A stretch of DNA of 64,000 bases from Halalkalibacter alkaliphilus (GTDB lineage: Bacteria; Bacillota; Bacilli; Bacillales; Bacillaceae_D), in assembly GCF_023555415.1 (NCBI RefSeq), contig NZ_JAKRYL010000003.1, positions 1 to 64,000 of the forward strand, in the 5' to 3' direction. Position 1 is the first letter of the stretch; the number at the start of each line of letters is the position of its first letter. Position numbers and translations under genes: made by a program. The notes beneath the pieces were generated by a model. It saw only the letters and a list, made by a program, of their open reading frames with translations, ran no database searches and had not been told where the DNA came from. Below are positions 54,463 to 64,000 of this stretch, piece after piece.

Positions 54463-55728
54463 GTGGGGCTTATGAAAAAAAATGTTCTTTGCTTGCTTGT
54501 TGTATTGCTCCTACTTACAGGGTGTGGCAATCAAACTATTATTGGAGATAGTAGCCCCGCATTAAATACTGAACATGAAAAAGAAGTGATTGTTTATTGG
54601 CATACATATAATGAAAAGGAGACCTATATTCTTGAAAATAGCGTCATTCCTTTATTTGAACAGGAATATCCAAGTATTAAAGTGAAGTCAGTAAGACAAC
54701 ATTATAATAATACTTTGATTTCGGAGATGATTTCCAGAGCATCTACGAATAGAGCGCCTGATATTATTAGGCTAAACATCGCTTGGACTCCGGAATTTGC
54801 ACAGCTTGATCTTTTACATCCCCTAAGTGATTTTGAAGAATTTGATGATCTAAAAGACCAATTTGATGAGCGACTAATGCAATCAAGCTATTATAATGGG
54901 AATTATTACGGTATTCCTTTAAATATTTACACTAAGGCTTCGATCTATAACCAGGATTTACTTGGAAGTTCAGGTGACGCTAATCCACCCGTAACAATGG
55001 ATGAGCTAATAAATGTAGTTGAAAAAAACCAGTATGTTATTGGAATCAGTAACTTTTCAATATGGGCAACGTTACATTATTTTTATGGCTTCGGTGGGAT
55101 GCTAACCGATCCAACTTATTCACAAGCTACAGGATATTTAGACAGTGAGAAAAGTATAGCTGCTGTTAATAAACTTTTATCATTTTATCAAAAAGGTCGC
55201 TTAGTAACATCTGGGGGCTTATGGCAAGGTATTTTAGACGGTAACTTTTTTATGATTGATGAGGGACCTTGGTTTTATAGTAGTTTTTCTGAAGAGCAGA
55301 TTCAATCGATGAATCAAAAGACTGTGGCTGCTCCATTTCCCATTTATGAAAGTAATAGAGCTGTATTAGGTGGAGAAAATATCGTTATTTCAAAAGCGGC
55401 AAAAGATAAAGAAGCAGCATGGACCTTTGCTAAATGGATGACTAATATAGAAGCACAGACATATATGGCACAAGCAGGACTAAAGCCAACGAATAAAAAG
55501 GTCGAACTCTCAGAGTTATATGATCATTTACCACATTATCAACCATATGTAGATAGTCTTGATGATGCTCTTTTCCTACCTTATATTCCTAAATGGTGGG
55601 AGGTTGATGAAATTTATAGTAAATACTTAGAGCTGATCTTTTCTGGAAGTGTCAGTGTAGAGGAAGGTTTAACGAAGGCTGCACAAGAGATTGACCTGGT
55701 GCTTGCTAGAGAGAGAATAGAAAGGTGA
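54463..55728 (+). CDS. Sugar-binding lipoprotein linked to the first two-component pair
   Basis: 421-residue family-1 extracellular binding protein with lipobox LLLTGCG (Cys near residue 26) and VIVYWHTYNEKETYILENSVIPLFEQEYPSIKV. Immediately downstream of the regulator with no permease genes, so a sensing role with the kinase is plausible. Start: GTG at 54463, six bases after GGAGGTGA; an ATG nine bases further is an alternative. Confidence 0.8.
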   Translation: MGLMKKNVLCLLVVLLLLTGCGNQTIIGDSSPALNTEHEKEVIVYWHTYNEKETYILENSVIPLFEQEYPSIKVKSVRQHYNNTLISEMISRASTNRAPDIIRLNIAWTPEFAQLDLLHPLSDFEEFDDLKDQFDERLMQSSYYNGNYYGIPLNIYTKASIYNQDLLGSSGDANPPVTMDELINVVEKNQYVIGISNFSIWATLHYFYGFGGMLTDPTYSQATGYLDSEKSIAAVNKLLSFYQKGRLVTSGGLWQGILDGNFFMIDEGPWFYSSFSEEQIQSMNQKTVAAPFPIYESNRAVLGGENIVISKAAKDKEAAWTFAKWMTNIEAQTYMAQAGLKPTNKKVELSELYDHLPHYQPYVDSLDDALFLPYIPKWWEVDEIYSKYLELIFSGSVSVEEGLTKAAQEIDLVLARERIER

Positions 55729-55738
55729 ATCTATAGTT

Positions 55739-55769
55739 TTTAAAACCTGTTGAGACACAGGTTTTTTTA
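55739..55769 (+). terminator. Terminator of the first kinase-regulator-binding protein operon
   Basis: AAAACCTGT / CACAGGTTTTTTT hairpin with T-run. Confidence 0.85.
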
Positions 55770-55823
55770 TAAGTGAATTACTTATACATTGCTTGAATTT
55801 TGTTTATTTTTTTTCTAACGGAA

Positions 55824-55959
55824 GTGTCATATTTATCTATTAGAAAGTGAAAGAAAACACCCTTTTGATATCCTTTAATAATCACGGGCAGAAATCAAAA
55901 TAAAAGACACCTGCGCCTGTATGTAAACGGTTTCGGATGGTTCGATTTCGTTAGATAAT
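55824..55959 (+). promoter_or_regulatory. Cyclomaltodextrinase promoter: shared glucan-regulon module 4
   Basis: GTGTCATAT (55824-55832), AACACC (55856-55861), block CAAAATAAAAGACAC (55896-55910), cre-like TGTAAACGGTTTCG (55922-55935), -10 GATAAT (55954-55959). Spacings 86 and 26 nt are the same as in modules 1 and 2. Confidence 0.7.
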
Positions 55960-55995
55960 GGGAGAATCAATTAGCCTTTAATCTAGTTACAATAA

Positions 55996-57792
<1,797 letters not shown>

Positions 57793-57809
57793 TTGGTAGG
57801 TTGTTTCTA

Positions 57810-58073
57810 ATGAACATCTGGATAGGAAAAATCAAAGGACATAATGCAGATGGGGAATATATTGGAACGTATCGAGCTGTCATTTCAAAAGAGGGTCATT
57901 TCCTGTTCAAAATGACCCTTCATTTTGATGGAACTAACAACTCTAGTAATAAGCCTTATAAAAAAGTAGAATTCATTAGTTCAAATGTTGATGTATTGAA
58001 GAGAAAGTTCAGGATGTCTTTGCCTACAAAAGAAAAAGAGAAAATACTTTGGATAAAGAAAAGTTTAAATTAA
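57810..58073 (+). CDS. Small hypothetical protein
   Basis: 87 residues, basic, beta-rich in appearance (NIWIGKIKGHNADGEYIGTY), no membrane segment, not recognised. It follows the cyclomaltodextrinase by 17 nt and could be co-transcribed. The ribosome site is poor and a TTG nine bases upstream is an alternative start; it may not be a real gene. Confidence 0.4.
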   Translation: MNIWIGKIKGHNADGEYIGTYRAVISKEGHFLFKMTLHFDGTNNSSNKPYKKVEFISSNVDVLKRKFRMSLPTKEKEKILWIKKSLN

Positions 58074-58119
58074 TTTAGTCACTAGTTTTGATACGAGTAG
58101 AGATCATTATAACACAATG

Positions 58120-58150
58120 AGAAAAGTCCTTGGATAGAGGGCTTTTTTGT
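58120..58150 (+). terminator. Terminator after the cyclomaltodextrinase unit
   Basis: AAAAGTCCT / AGAGGGCTTTT hairpin (one mismatch) followed by T residues. Confidence 0.65.
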
Positions 58151-58479
58151 ATTGGGTTAAAGAGTAGTATAGATAAGTGGATGGAAAGTTATATCGAAAA
58201 AATTTATCCTTTTAAATAATTAATGATTTTGAGCGTGGTTACTTTTCTGTTTTACATGAACACTGGCTCTCTAAAACTAATTAAGAACCACCTGCTAGCG
58301 GAGATTACTTTAAATTTCCAAGTGGTAAAATTGTGGGCGATATGCTAATGTTCTATACAAAGAATTTATAGGTAGGAAGACTTAATTTACTGATTGATCA
58401 TTTAACACCGAATGAACTAGATTTATAGTGACGTATAAAATCTTAAGATAAAATGTAAGGGATTTCTTTTTTTATCTTA
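58151..58479 (+). other. Intergenic region, possible decayed coding remnant
   Basis: No intact gene. Around 58262-58428 one frame reads protein-like text (EPPASGDYFKFPSGKIVGDM and NLLIDHLTPNELDL) but is broken by stops. I could not identify a family. None of the four-module promoter words is found here, so the second two-component set seems controlled differently. Confidence 0.3.
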
Positions 58480-58497
58480 TTGGGAAAGAAGGTTGAA

Positions 58498-60285
58498 ATG
58501 TTTTTTACATTACGCAATCGTTTATTTCTTATTTTTACATGTTTGCTAACGATTCCATTTATTCTATTATCAATTATTATTCCAAGCTGGTTTACAACTA
58601 TTATTAGAGATCAGGCACAAGATTTAACAATTGAAATGATGGATCAGTATTTGTTGTATGTTGACTCGATTACGACACAGGCCGAAGATTTAGGCAAGCA
58701 GGTGCTCATTAACGAAACGACTCAAGAGTGGTTAAGGCTTGAAAAAGAGAATAGTGCGGATGATGAGTCTTTGCTGGTGAAGAATGAACTAAGAAGATTG
58801 TTATCATCCATGATGGTGAACAATTCAAATTTTATGTCTATTTCGATACTTCTTTATGATGGTACTGGGATTTGGGGGAATAATCCAGACCTCGATGAGG
58901 AAGAGTGGTTCCAAGAATTTATTGAACATGAACAACAGTTTGCTAAGTCACATATTGACCAATTGCAGCCATATACAGGTGAAATAAACAGTTATATTTT
59001 GCCTCTCTTTGATACAAATACATTAGTTCCAAGCGGGGTTATCAAAGTTAATTTTCCATCTGACTTGCTAGAGATGGCTTTAAATAAAATTAAAATTGGA
59101 CTAGAAGGTCGAGCCTATTTGATCGACCAAAAAGGGTCAAATGTTTTTGGAGGACAAGTCGATCTCCCTCATAATATTTTAAAACAAGGTTTGGCTGAAA
59201 TAGAGAATGGTTATCAACAAAAAGGGTTAATCGAAGCGGACAATAATGGCGAAACTTACTTTATGTTTTTTCAAAAATTACCGGTAGGAGATTGGATTTT
59301 AATTAGTGAAGTGACTGAGTCTGACTTGTTTTCAAAAGTGAACAATTTGCAGCGCAACTTACTACTGACGAGTGTTGTTGTATTTATGCTAACAATTGTC
59401 GCTTCTTTTATGCTTTCTTCAACGATTACAAGACCACTTGGAAATTTGGCGAAAGCGATGGGATATATCGAACGTGGGGATTTTGCTGGGGCCAAACGCT
59501 TTATGCCGACAATAAAATCGCATAACGATGAAGTCGGTTATCTTATTAAAGTGTTCGATCGCACTATTGAACAATTAAAAAAGTTAATCGAAACAGAATA
59601 CGAGACTAACCTGCGCCGGAAAGATGCTGAGTATAAAGCGTTATTACTGCAGATTAATCCACATTTTTTAAACAATACTCTAGAAATCATTGGGGGATTA
59701 GCCGTTCAAGGAAAAAATAGAGAGGTTATGAATGTCAGTGTTTATTTAGGCAGAATGATGAGGTATTCATTGAATACAAAAAGCAACGTCGTGAAGTTAG
59801 GTGAAGAAGTAAGTTATATTAAAAGTTACACAGACATCTTAAAGCTAAGATACGAGGATGCTATAAAAGTTGATATTGACGAGGACCTAGAAACAAAAAG
59901 ATTCCCGATTATAAAATTTATTTTACAACCGCTCGTAGAAAATGCAGTGAAATATAGTTTTATTGAAAAATCGTCTGCACAAATCTATATAAAAACGGAA
60001 AAAGTTGGAAAAGACGTATACATTGTTGTTGAAGATAAAGGGATAGGAATGTCTGAGGAGGTTATTTCGAATTTAGCTAACGAAGAAATGGATGATGAAA
60101 CGATGACTGTATTAGAGAGTAGGGGGAACAGTATTGGTCTTAAAAATGTAATTGGACGATTAAAGCTTTACTATGGAAAAGATTTTTCCTATCAAATAGA
60201 GTCTGAAAAGAATGTTGGGACACGCGTTACATTGTGTATTAATTTTAGGGGGGATATATGTGAGGAAGGTCATAATCACGGATGA
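58498..60285 (+). CDS. YesM-type sensor histidine kinase (second set)
   Basis: 595-residue kinase with an N-terminal helix (about 5-30), an extracellular domain (31-280), a second helix (about 285-308), HAMP (about 308-365), the phosphoacceptor box LQINPHFLNNTLEI and ATPase motifs QPLVENAVKYS and VEDKGIGMS. ATG at 58498 behind AAGAAGG. Its last 26 nt overlap the next gene. It is a relative but not a recent duplicate of the first kinase. Confidence 0.9.
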   Translation: MFFTLRNRLFLIFTCLLTIPFILLSIIIPSWFTTIIRDQAQDLTIEMMDQYLLYVDSITTQAEDLGKQVLINETTQEWLRLEKENSADDESLLVKNELRRLLSSMMVNNSNFMSISILLYDGTGIWGNNPDLDEEEWFQEFIEHEQQFAKSHIDQLQPYTGEINSYILPLFDTNTLVPSGVIKVNFPSDLLEMALNKIKIGLEGRAYLIDQKGSNVFGGQVDLPHNILKQGLAEIENGYQQKGLIEADNNGETYFMFFQKLPVGDWILISEVTESDLFSKVNNLQRNLLLTSVVVFMLTIVASFMLSSTITRPLGNLAKAMGYIERGDFAGAKRFMPTIKSHNDEVGYLIKVFDRTIEQLKKLIETEYETNLRRKDAEYKALLLQINPHFLNNTLEIIGGLAVQGKNREVMNVSVYLGRMMRYSLNTKSNVVKLGEEVSYIKSYTDILKLRYEDAIKVDIDEDLETKRFPIIKFILQPLVENAVKYSFIEKSSAQIYIKTEKVGKDVYIVVEDKGIGMSEEVISNLANEEMDDETMTVLESRGNSIGLKNVIGRLKLYYGKDFSYQIESEKNVGTRVTLCINFRGDICEEGHNHG

Positions 60286-61849
60286 TGAGATTCAAGTTCG
60301 TAAAGGCTTACGGTTTAAAGTCGACTGGGAAGTAGAAGGCTTTGAAATTGTTGCCGAAGCTTCCAACGGTCAAGAAGCACTTGAATTACTAAAAAACATT
60401 GATGTGGATTTAATCATTACTGATATGAGAATGCCGATTATGGACGGAGTTGAATTAGCTAAACGATGTTACGAACAATATCCACATGTAAAGCTGATTG
60501 TTTTATCGGGATATTCTGATTTTGACTATGTACGCGGCTCAATGAAGGAAGGAGTTAGAGACTATTTATTAAAACCCGTTGCCCCTGATGAGTTAGAAGA
60601 AGCATTAAGAAGAATACGGAAAGAAATTGAGGAAGAGAAGAAAAGTCAAATTGAATCAGATCGGATGCGTCAGCTTGTCCATTCTCATCTTCAGCAAGTA
60701 CAAGAACAATATTTTCTTCAATTAGTAAAAGGAGAATGGTTGCAACTTGGGATGGTGAAAGAGAGGCTTCTGCAGCTGCAGTTAGAGGAACTGGCAGATG
60801 AAAATGTAACAGTGCAGTTTGCAACGGTAGAAATTAGAGAATCGGAGGATAATCCGAATCGATTAAAGGAATTATGGCTTCCTTTTCAAATGTTATGTAA
60901 GGAAATAGCGAAAGAACATGAAGGAACGTACTCGTTTTACGATCCAAGTTATACGAATATGGTTCAATTCTTGCAGCTGCTCGATTCAAAAACTCCAGAG
61001 CAGACACCAAACTTAGTAAAGTCCATTCAAGAAAAGGTCAAGAAATACTTAAACTTAGAAACGGTCATAGGAATTGGAAATGTTGTAAAAGGTCTTGAAG
61101 AATTTAGAAATGGGTATATCTCTAGCTTGCTTTCTTGGAGTCAAAGTCAACTTGGCGGTCAATCACAAGTTATCGATGAGACGGCAGCGAGAGAGGCAGT
61201 TTTTGATTTTTCTCCTGATTTTGAACGAAAGTTAACAAATGCTATTGAAAATGTTGATATCGAGATGTTTAAAGAAAATCTTAACAATGTCCTTGGGGGA
61301 GCAAAGGCGCAATCTGTTTTATCTTTTACCTTTGTAGCCAACCGAGTACTCTTTCTATTAGGTTCATTGGTGAAGAAATACGATACCGAGACGAAAGATA
61401 TCCAAAACACGATTTGGAATTGCCAACAAAGTATTTGGGAGCTAAATTCTCAAAATAGAGTAATCGAGTTTCTAATCCAATTAGCACAGTTAATTGTTGA
61501 AAAAGTACGATTAGCTCGTTTTTCAAACAGCAAATTAATTGAAAGTATACGACACTATTTGGACGAGCATTATGCTAATGAGATTTCGCTTACTTCATTA
61601 TCTAAATTATTTCATATAAATAGTGCTTATTTATCAGAAACGTTTAAACATCAAGTTGGACAAAACTTTAGTGATTATCTCGTTCATTTACGAATGGAAA
61701 AAGCGAAGCACTTTCTTAAAGATCAACAGCTTAAAATCATTGATGTGGCTAATTTAGTTGGTTTTTCGAATTCAGGCTACTTTAGTACCGTTTTTAAAAA
61801 ACATTTTGGGCAAACACCTGTGGAATTTCGTAAATCCGAATTGTCATAA
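60260..61849 (+). CDS. YesN-type response regulator, AraC family (second set)
   Basis: 529 residues: receiver (1-118) with Asp55 (LIITDMRMPIMDG) and Lys in LLKPV, a long helical linker beginning EEALRRIRKEIEEEKKSQIE, and the C-terminal AraC domain (about 425-525; LSKLFHINSAYLSETFKHQVG). GTG start six bases after GGGGGG; translation is probably coupled to the kinase gene it overlaps. Confidence 0.92.
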   Translation: MRKVIITDDEIQVRKGLRFKVDWEVEGFEIVAEASNGQEALELLKNIDVDLIITDMRMPIMDGVELAKRCYEQYPHVKLIVLSGYSDFDYVRGSMKEGVRDYLLKPVAPDELEEALRRIRKEIEEEKKSQIESDRMRQLVHSHLQQVQEQYFLQLVKGEWLQLGMVKERLLQLQLEELADENVTVQFATVEIRESEDNPNRLKELWLPFQMLCKEIAKEHEGTYSFYDPSYTNMVQFLQLLDSKTPEQTPNLVKSIQEKVKKYLNLETVIGIGNVVKGLEEFRNGYISSLLSWSQSQLGGQSQVIDETAAREAVFDFSPDFERKLTNAIENVDIEMFKENLNNVLGGAKAQSVLSFTFVANRVLFLLGSLVKKYDTETKDIQNTIWNCQQSIWELNSQNRVIEFLIQLAQLIVEKVRLARFSNSKLIESIRHYLDEHYANEISLTSLSKLFHINSAYLSETFKHQVGQNFSDYLVHLRMEKAKHFLKDQQLKIIDVANLVGFSNSGYFSTVFKKHFGQTPVEFRKSELS

Positions 61850-61889
61850 ATTGAATGCTTAAGGAAGGAAAATGAAAGGGGGAAACCAG

Positions 61890-63188
61890 GTGAGTAAAAG
61901 AGCTGTAATCGTCATTATTTTATGTTTACTTGCTGGGGTGTCATTCATTTATGTTGCCCCGTATTCTAGTGAGCGTGATGAAAAAAATGAGAAAGAACTA
62001 ATTGAGCTTACGTTTTTACGTAATTTAGCGAACCCAGCGTCTAATCAGGCATATGAAGAGTTGGTTGCTGAGTTTGAAGAAGCTCATCCTCATATAAAGG
62101 TCAATATGCTTTCCATGCACTGGGCTAATGAATATGAACTCAGGCTCCGAACTGAGTTAGTTGCTGGAAACCATCCCGACATTATGTCCATTGATAGTCC
62201 TAACTTAGCTTTATATGCCAATGCCGGTACGCTATTATCGTTAGATCGATACATGAAAGAAGAAGGCAATATTGATGACATCTTTGAGCACACATTAAAA
62301 GGGTTAACCTATCAGGATGAAATTTATCTTGCCCCTATCGCCGAATCAAGTATTGCTTTATTTTATAATAAGCATCTATTAAATGAGGCTGGGATCCCTT
62401 TTCCGTCAAGTGAACAAGCGATGACATGGGACGAGGTACTCGAGATTGCCCAGAAAATTCATAATCCAGAACAGGGTATTTATGGGATCGACCCGGCTCA
62501 AGGCTTTGGTGAAGGAGAAGGCCCAGCTTATTTTAAATTGCCATTCCTGTGGCAGTTCGGAGCAGATGTATTAAGTCCAGATGCGACAACAGCTGATGGA
62601 TATTTAAATTCTGAAGAAGCATTGGAAGCCCTTAAATTTTATCAAGATTTATATTTGAAGCATCGTGTAGCAACGGTCGAGTTGCCTCCAGCTCCATTTG
62701 AATCGAATCAGCTTGCTATGACGGTCATGGGATCTTGGCACTTAGTAGATTTTGAAAGTTATGGTTTGGTGTTAGGAGAAGACTTTGGGATCGCACCATT
62801 GCCAAAAGCTGATTACCAAGTTACACCAAATGGAGGTTGGGCTCTAGGGATTTCAGCAAAGTCTGAACATCCAGATGAAGCGTGGGAATTTATTAAATTT
62901 GCTACAAGCTATAACGCTGTCAAAAAGCATTCGGAGATCACAGGAGATATCCCTGCAAGATACTCCGTAGTCCAGGACCTGCCTGAGCTTAAAGAGTATC
63001 CAAAAAACATTTTTATTGAACAAGGACAAATCTATTCAAAGAACCGCCCAGTCACCCCAGCTTATCCAGTTATTAGTAACGCTATTAAGGAATTATTTGA
63101 GGACATTGTTCTCAACGAAAAAGACGTAAAAGAAGCTGCAGACGAAGCCGTAGAAAAAATTAATAACGCCCTCAACTCGACGCAATGA
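61890..63188 (+). CDS. Extracellular solute-binding protein, family 1 (second set), no lipobox
   Basis: 432 residues. The hydrophobic N-terminus (AVIVIILCLLAGVSFIYVAPYS) is followed by a typical sugar-binding fold (LIELTFLRNLANPASNQAYEELVAEFEEAHPHIKV; PDIMSIDSPNLALYANAG). There is no lipobox Cys after the helix, so it is either membrane-anchored by an uncleaved signal or secreted. Start: GTG at 61890 behind AAAGGGGG; an ATG at 61872 is possible. Third gene of a kinase-regulator-binding protein set. Its stop codon lies inside a decayed copy of the dispersed repeat. Confidence 0.8.
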   Translation: MSKRAVIVIILCLLAGVSFIYVAPYSSERDEKNEKELIELTFLRNLANPASNQAYEELVAEFEEAHPHIKVNMLSMHWANEYELRLRTELVAGNHPDIMSIDSPNLALYANAGTLLSLDRYMKEEGNIDDIFEHTLKGLTYQDEIYLAPIAESSIALFYNKHLLNEAGIPFPSSEQAMTWDEVLEIAQKIHNPEQGIYGIDPAQGFGEGEGPAYFKLPFLWQFGADVLSPDATTADGYLNSEEALEALKFYQDLYLKHRVATVELPPAPFESNQLAMTVMGSWHLVDFESYGLVLGEDFGIAPLPKADYQVTPNGGWALGISAKSEHPDEAWEFIKFATSYNAVKKHSEITGDIPARYSVVQDLPELKEYPKNIFIEQGQIYSKNRPVTPAYPVISNAIKELFEDIVLNEKDVKEAADEAVEKINNALNSTQ

Positions 63189-63239
63189 GCAAAGTTATAT
63201 AGTTTTTAGCATCTCTAGCGGGCGAGCTTAGCCATTAGC
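63182..63239 (+). repeat. Decayed copy of the dispersed repeat, locus 6
   Basis: GCAATGAGCAAAG at 63182 and GGGCGAGCTTAGCCATTAGC at 63220-63239 match the two ends of the repeat core, with AGTTTTTAGC in between where the others have GTTTTAAGC. The inner hairpin is lost. As at locus 2, it overlaps the stop codon of the gene before it. Confidence 0.55.
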
Positions 63240-63253
63240 AAGCTACGTTGACT

Positions 63254-63286
63254 AGAAAAACCCCTAGAATGATAGGGGTTTTTTTG
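63254..63286 (+). terminator. Terminator of the second kinase-regulator-binding protein operon
   Basis: AAAAACCCCT / AGGGGTTTTTTT hairpin with T-run. Confidence 0.85.
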
Positions 63287-63436
63287 TGGAGTCTTGCTAA
63301 GTATGCTGAGTGTGTTAGGACACCTGAATATTTTAAACATCCTTAACCAAAAATATTAAACTATTATCTTCAATGCTTTTGGTAAAGTAAAGAAGAGGTG
63401 GACAAACGAATGTTATCACAATGGAGGTGCACAAAC

Positions 63437-64000
63437 ATGTTTGAAAGGTCACCATGGTACATGCGAATAGGCACTTTGGCATTTAATTTAGTCTTATTAA
63501 ACCTTTTATGGTTTATATTTTCTTTATTAGGTCTGTTTATAGTAGGTTTATTTCCAGCTACTGCAGCAATGTTTGCTGTTTTAAGACAATCGGTAATGGA
63601 GGATGAAGATATCTCTGTCATTAAACTATTTTGGAGCAAATTTAAATCTGAATTCATCATGTCCAACATTATTGGTTATCTTTTCTTACTTGTTGGCCTA
63701 ATTCTATATATTGATTTAAGAGTATTACAATTATTAGATACCGGCCTTTTACAATTAACTCTAGCGAGCATCACAGTAGTTATTGGTTTTGTCTATTTAT
63801 TAACGTTGCTTTTCATTTTTCCGCTATTTGTTCATTTCGATTTAAAGATTTGGCAATATCCAAAACATGCTTTAATTCTGGCTATTGCCAAACCGTTCCA
63901 AACGATTATGATGATTGGTGGGTTAGCGATCGTATTATATATATATATAAATTTCCCAGTATTAATCTTTATTTTTGGTATGAGTTTAATCAGTTTTGTG
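63437..64000 (+). CDS. YesL-like DUF624 membrane protein (cut by the window end)
   Basis: The first 188 residues of an open frame without stop. It begins MFERSPWYMRIGTLAFNLVL and has about five helices with GLFIVGLFPATAAMFAVLRQ, the pattern of DUF624/YesL. Such genes accompany YesMN and sugar ABC operons. ATGGAGGTG supplies the ribosome site. Permease genes for the preceding binding protein would be expected beyond the window. Confidence 0.8.
   Translation, partial: MFERSPWYMRIGTLAFNLVLLNLLWFIFSLLGLFIVGLFPATAAMFAVLRQSVMEDEDISVIKLFWSKFKSEFIMSNIIGYLFLLVGLILYIDLRVLQLLDTGLLQLTLASITVVIGFVYLLTLLFIFPLFVHFDLKIWQYPKHALILAIAKPFQTIMMIGGLAIVLYIYINFPVLIFIFGMSLISFV

Overview
The window is about 64 kb of low-GC Firmicutes chromosome. 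Gene order, sporulation genes and the OLE RNA locus point to a Bacillaceae member of the alkaliphilic/halophilic type (Alkalihalobacillus/Halalkalibacter-like); this assignment is inference from gene content. Almost all genes lie on the + strand; only yqhP and yqzF are on the minus strand. I see no insertion sequence, prophage or CRISPR array.

Layout. (1) 0-11 kb: yqhO, yqhP, yqhR, yqhT, efp, yqhV and the eight-gene spoIIIA operon (forespore-mother cell channel), then a 52-bp minisatellite. (2) 11-27 kb: accB-accC, yqhY, nusB, folD, xseA-xseB, ispA, the ~593-nt OLE RNA with its partner gene oapA, dxs, tlyA, argR, recN, spoIVB, spo0A. (3) 27-30 kb: a tiny membrane protein, then a tightly overlapping cluster of a SteA-like protein, a GT2 glycosyltransferase and a MraY/WecA-like membrane protein. 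(4) 30-39 kb: the branched-chain 2-oxoacid dehydrogenase locus (sigma-54 activator bkdR, sigma-54 promoter, bcd, lpdV, bkdAA, bkdAB, bkdB); ptb and buk, present in the B. subtilis operon, are absent. (5) 39-43.5 kb: a secreted unknown, a His-rich zinc-binding lipoprotein behind two Zur-like operators, bacilliredoxin brxB, an unknown gene, tRNA-Arg(CCG), tRNA-Val(GAC) and a broken alanine dehydrogenase end. (6) 43.8-64 kb: an alpha-glucan utilisation island: secreted type I pullulanase, maltodextrin ABC importer (malE-malF-malG, no ATPase gene), a YesM/YesN-type two-component system plus binding lipoprotein, an intracellular cyclomaltodextrinase, then a second kinase-regulator-binding protein set and a DUF624/YesL-like gene cut by the window end.

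Working together: pullulanase debranches glucans outside, MalEFG imports the maltodextrins, and the cytoplasmic GH13_20 enzyme hydrolyses them. Four promoters of this island (pullulanase, malE, first kinase, cyclomaltodextrinase) share one layout: a GACAC-containing block, a cre-like box starting exactly 26 nt after the block start, and a -10 at fixed distance, which suggests a single regulon under catabolite control and probably the first YesMN pair.

The most notable items are the OLE RNA/OapA locus with its own promoter; a dispersed two-hairpin repeat family at six loci whose stems differ between loci but stay complementary; palindromes nested inside terminator loops; an apparent AUU start for spoIIIAD; and the shared maltodextrin promoter module.
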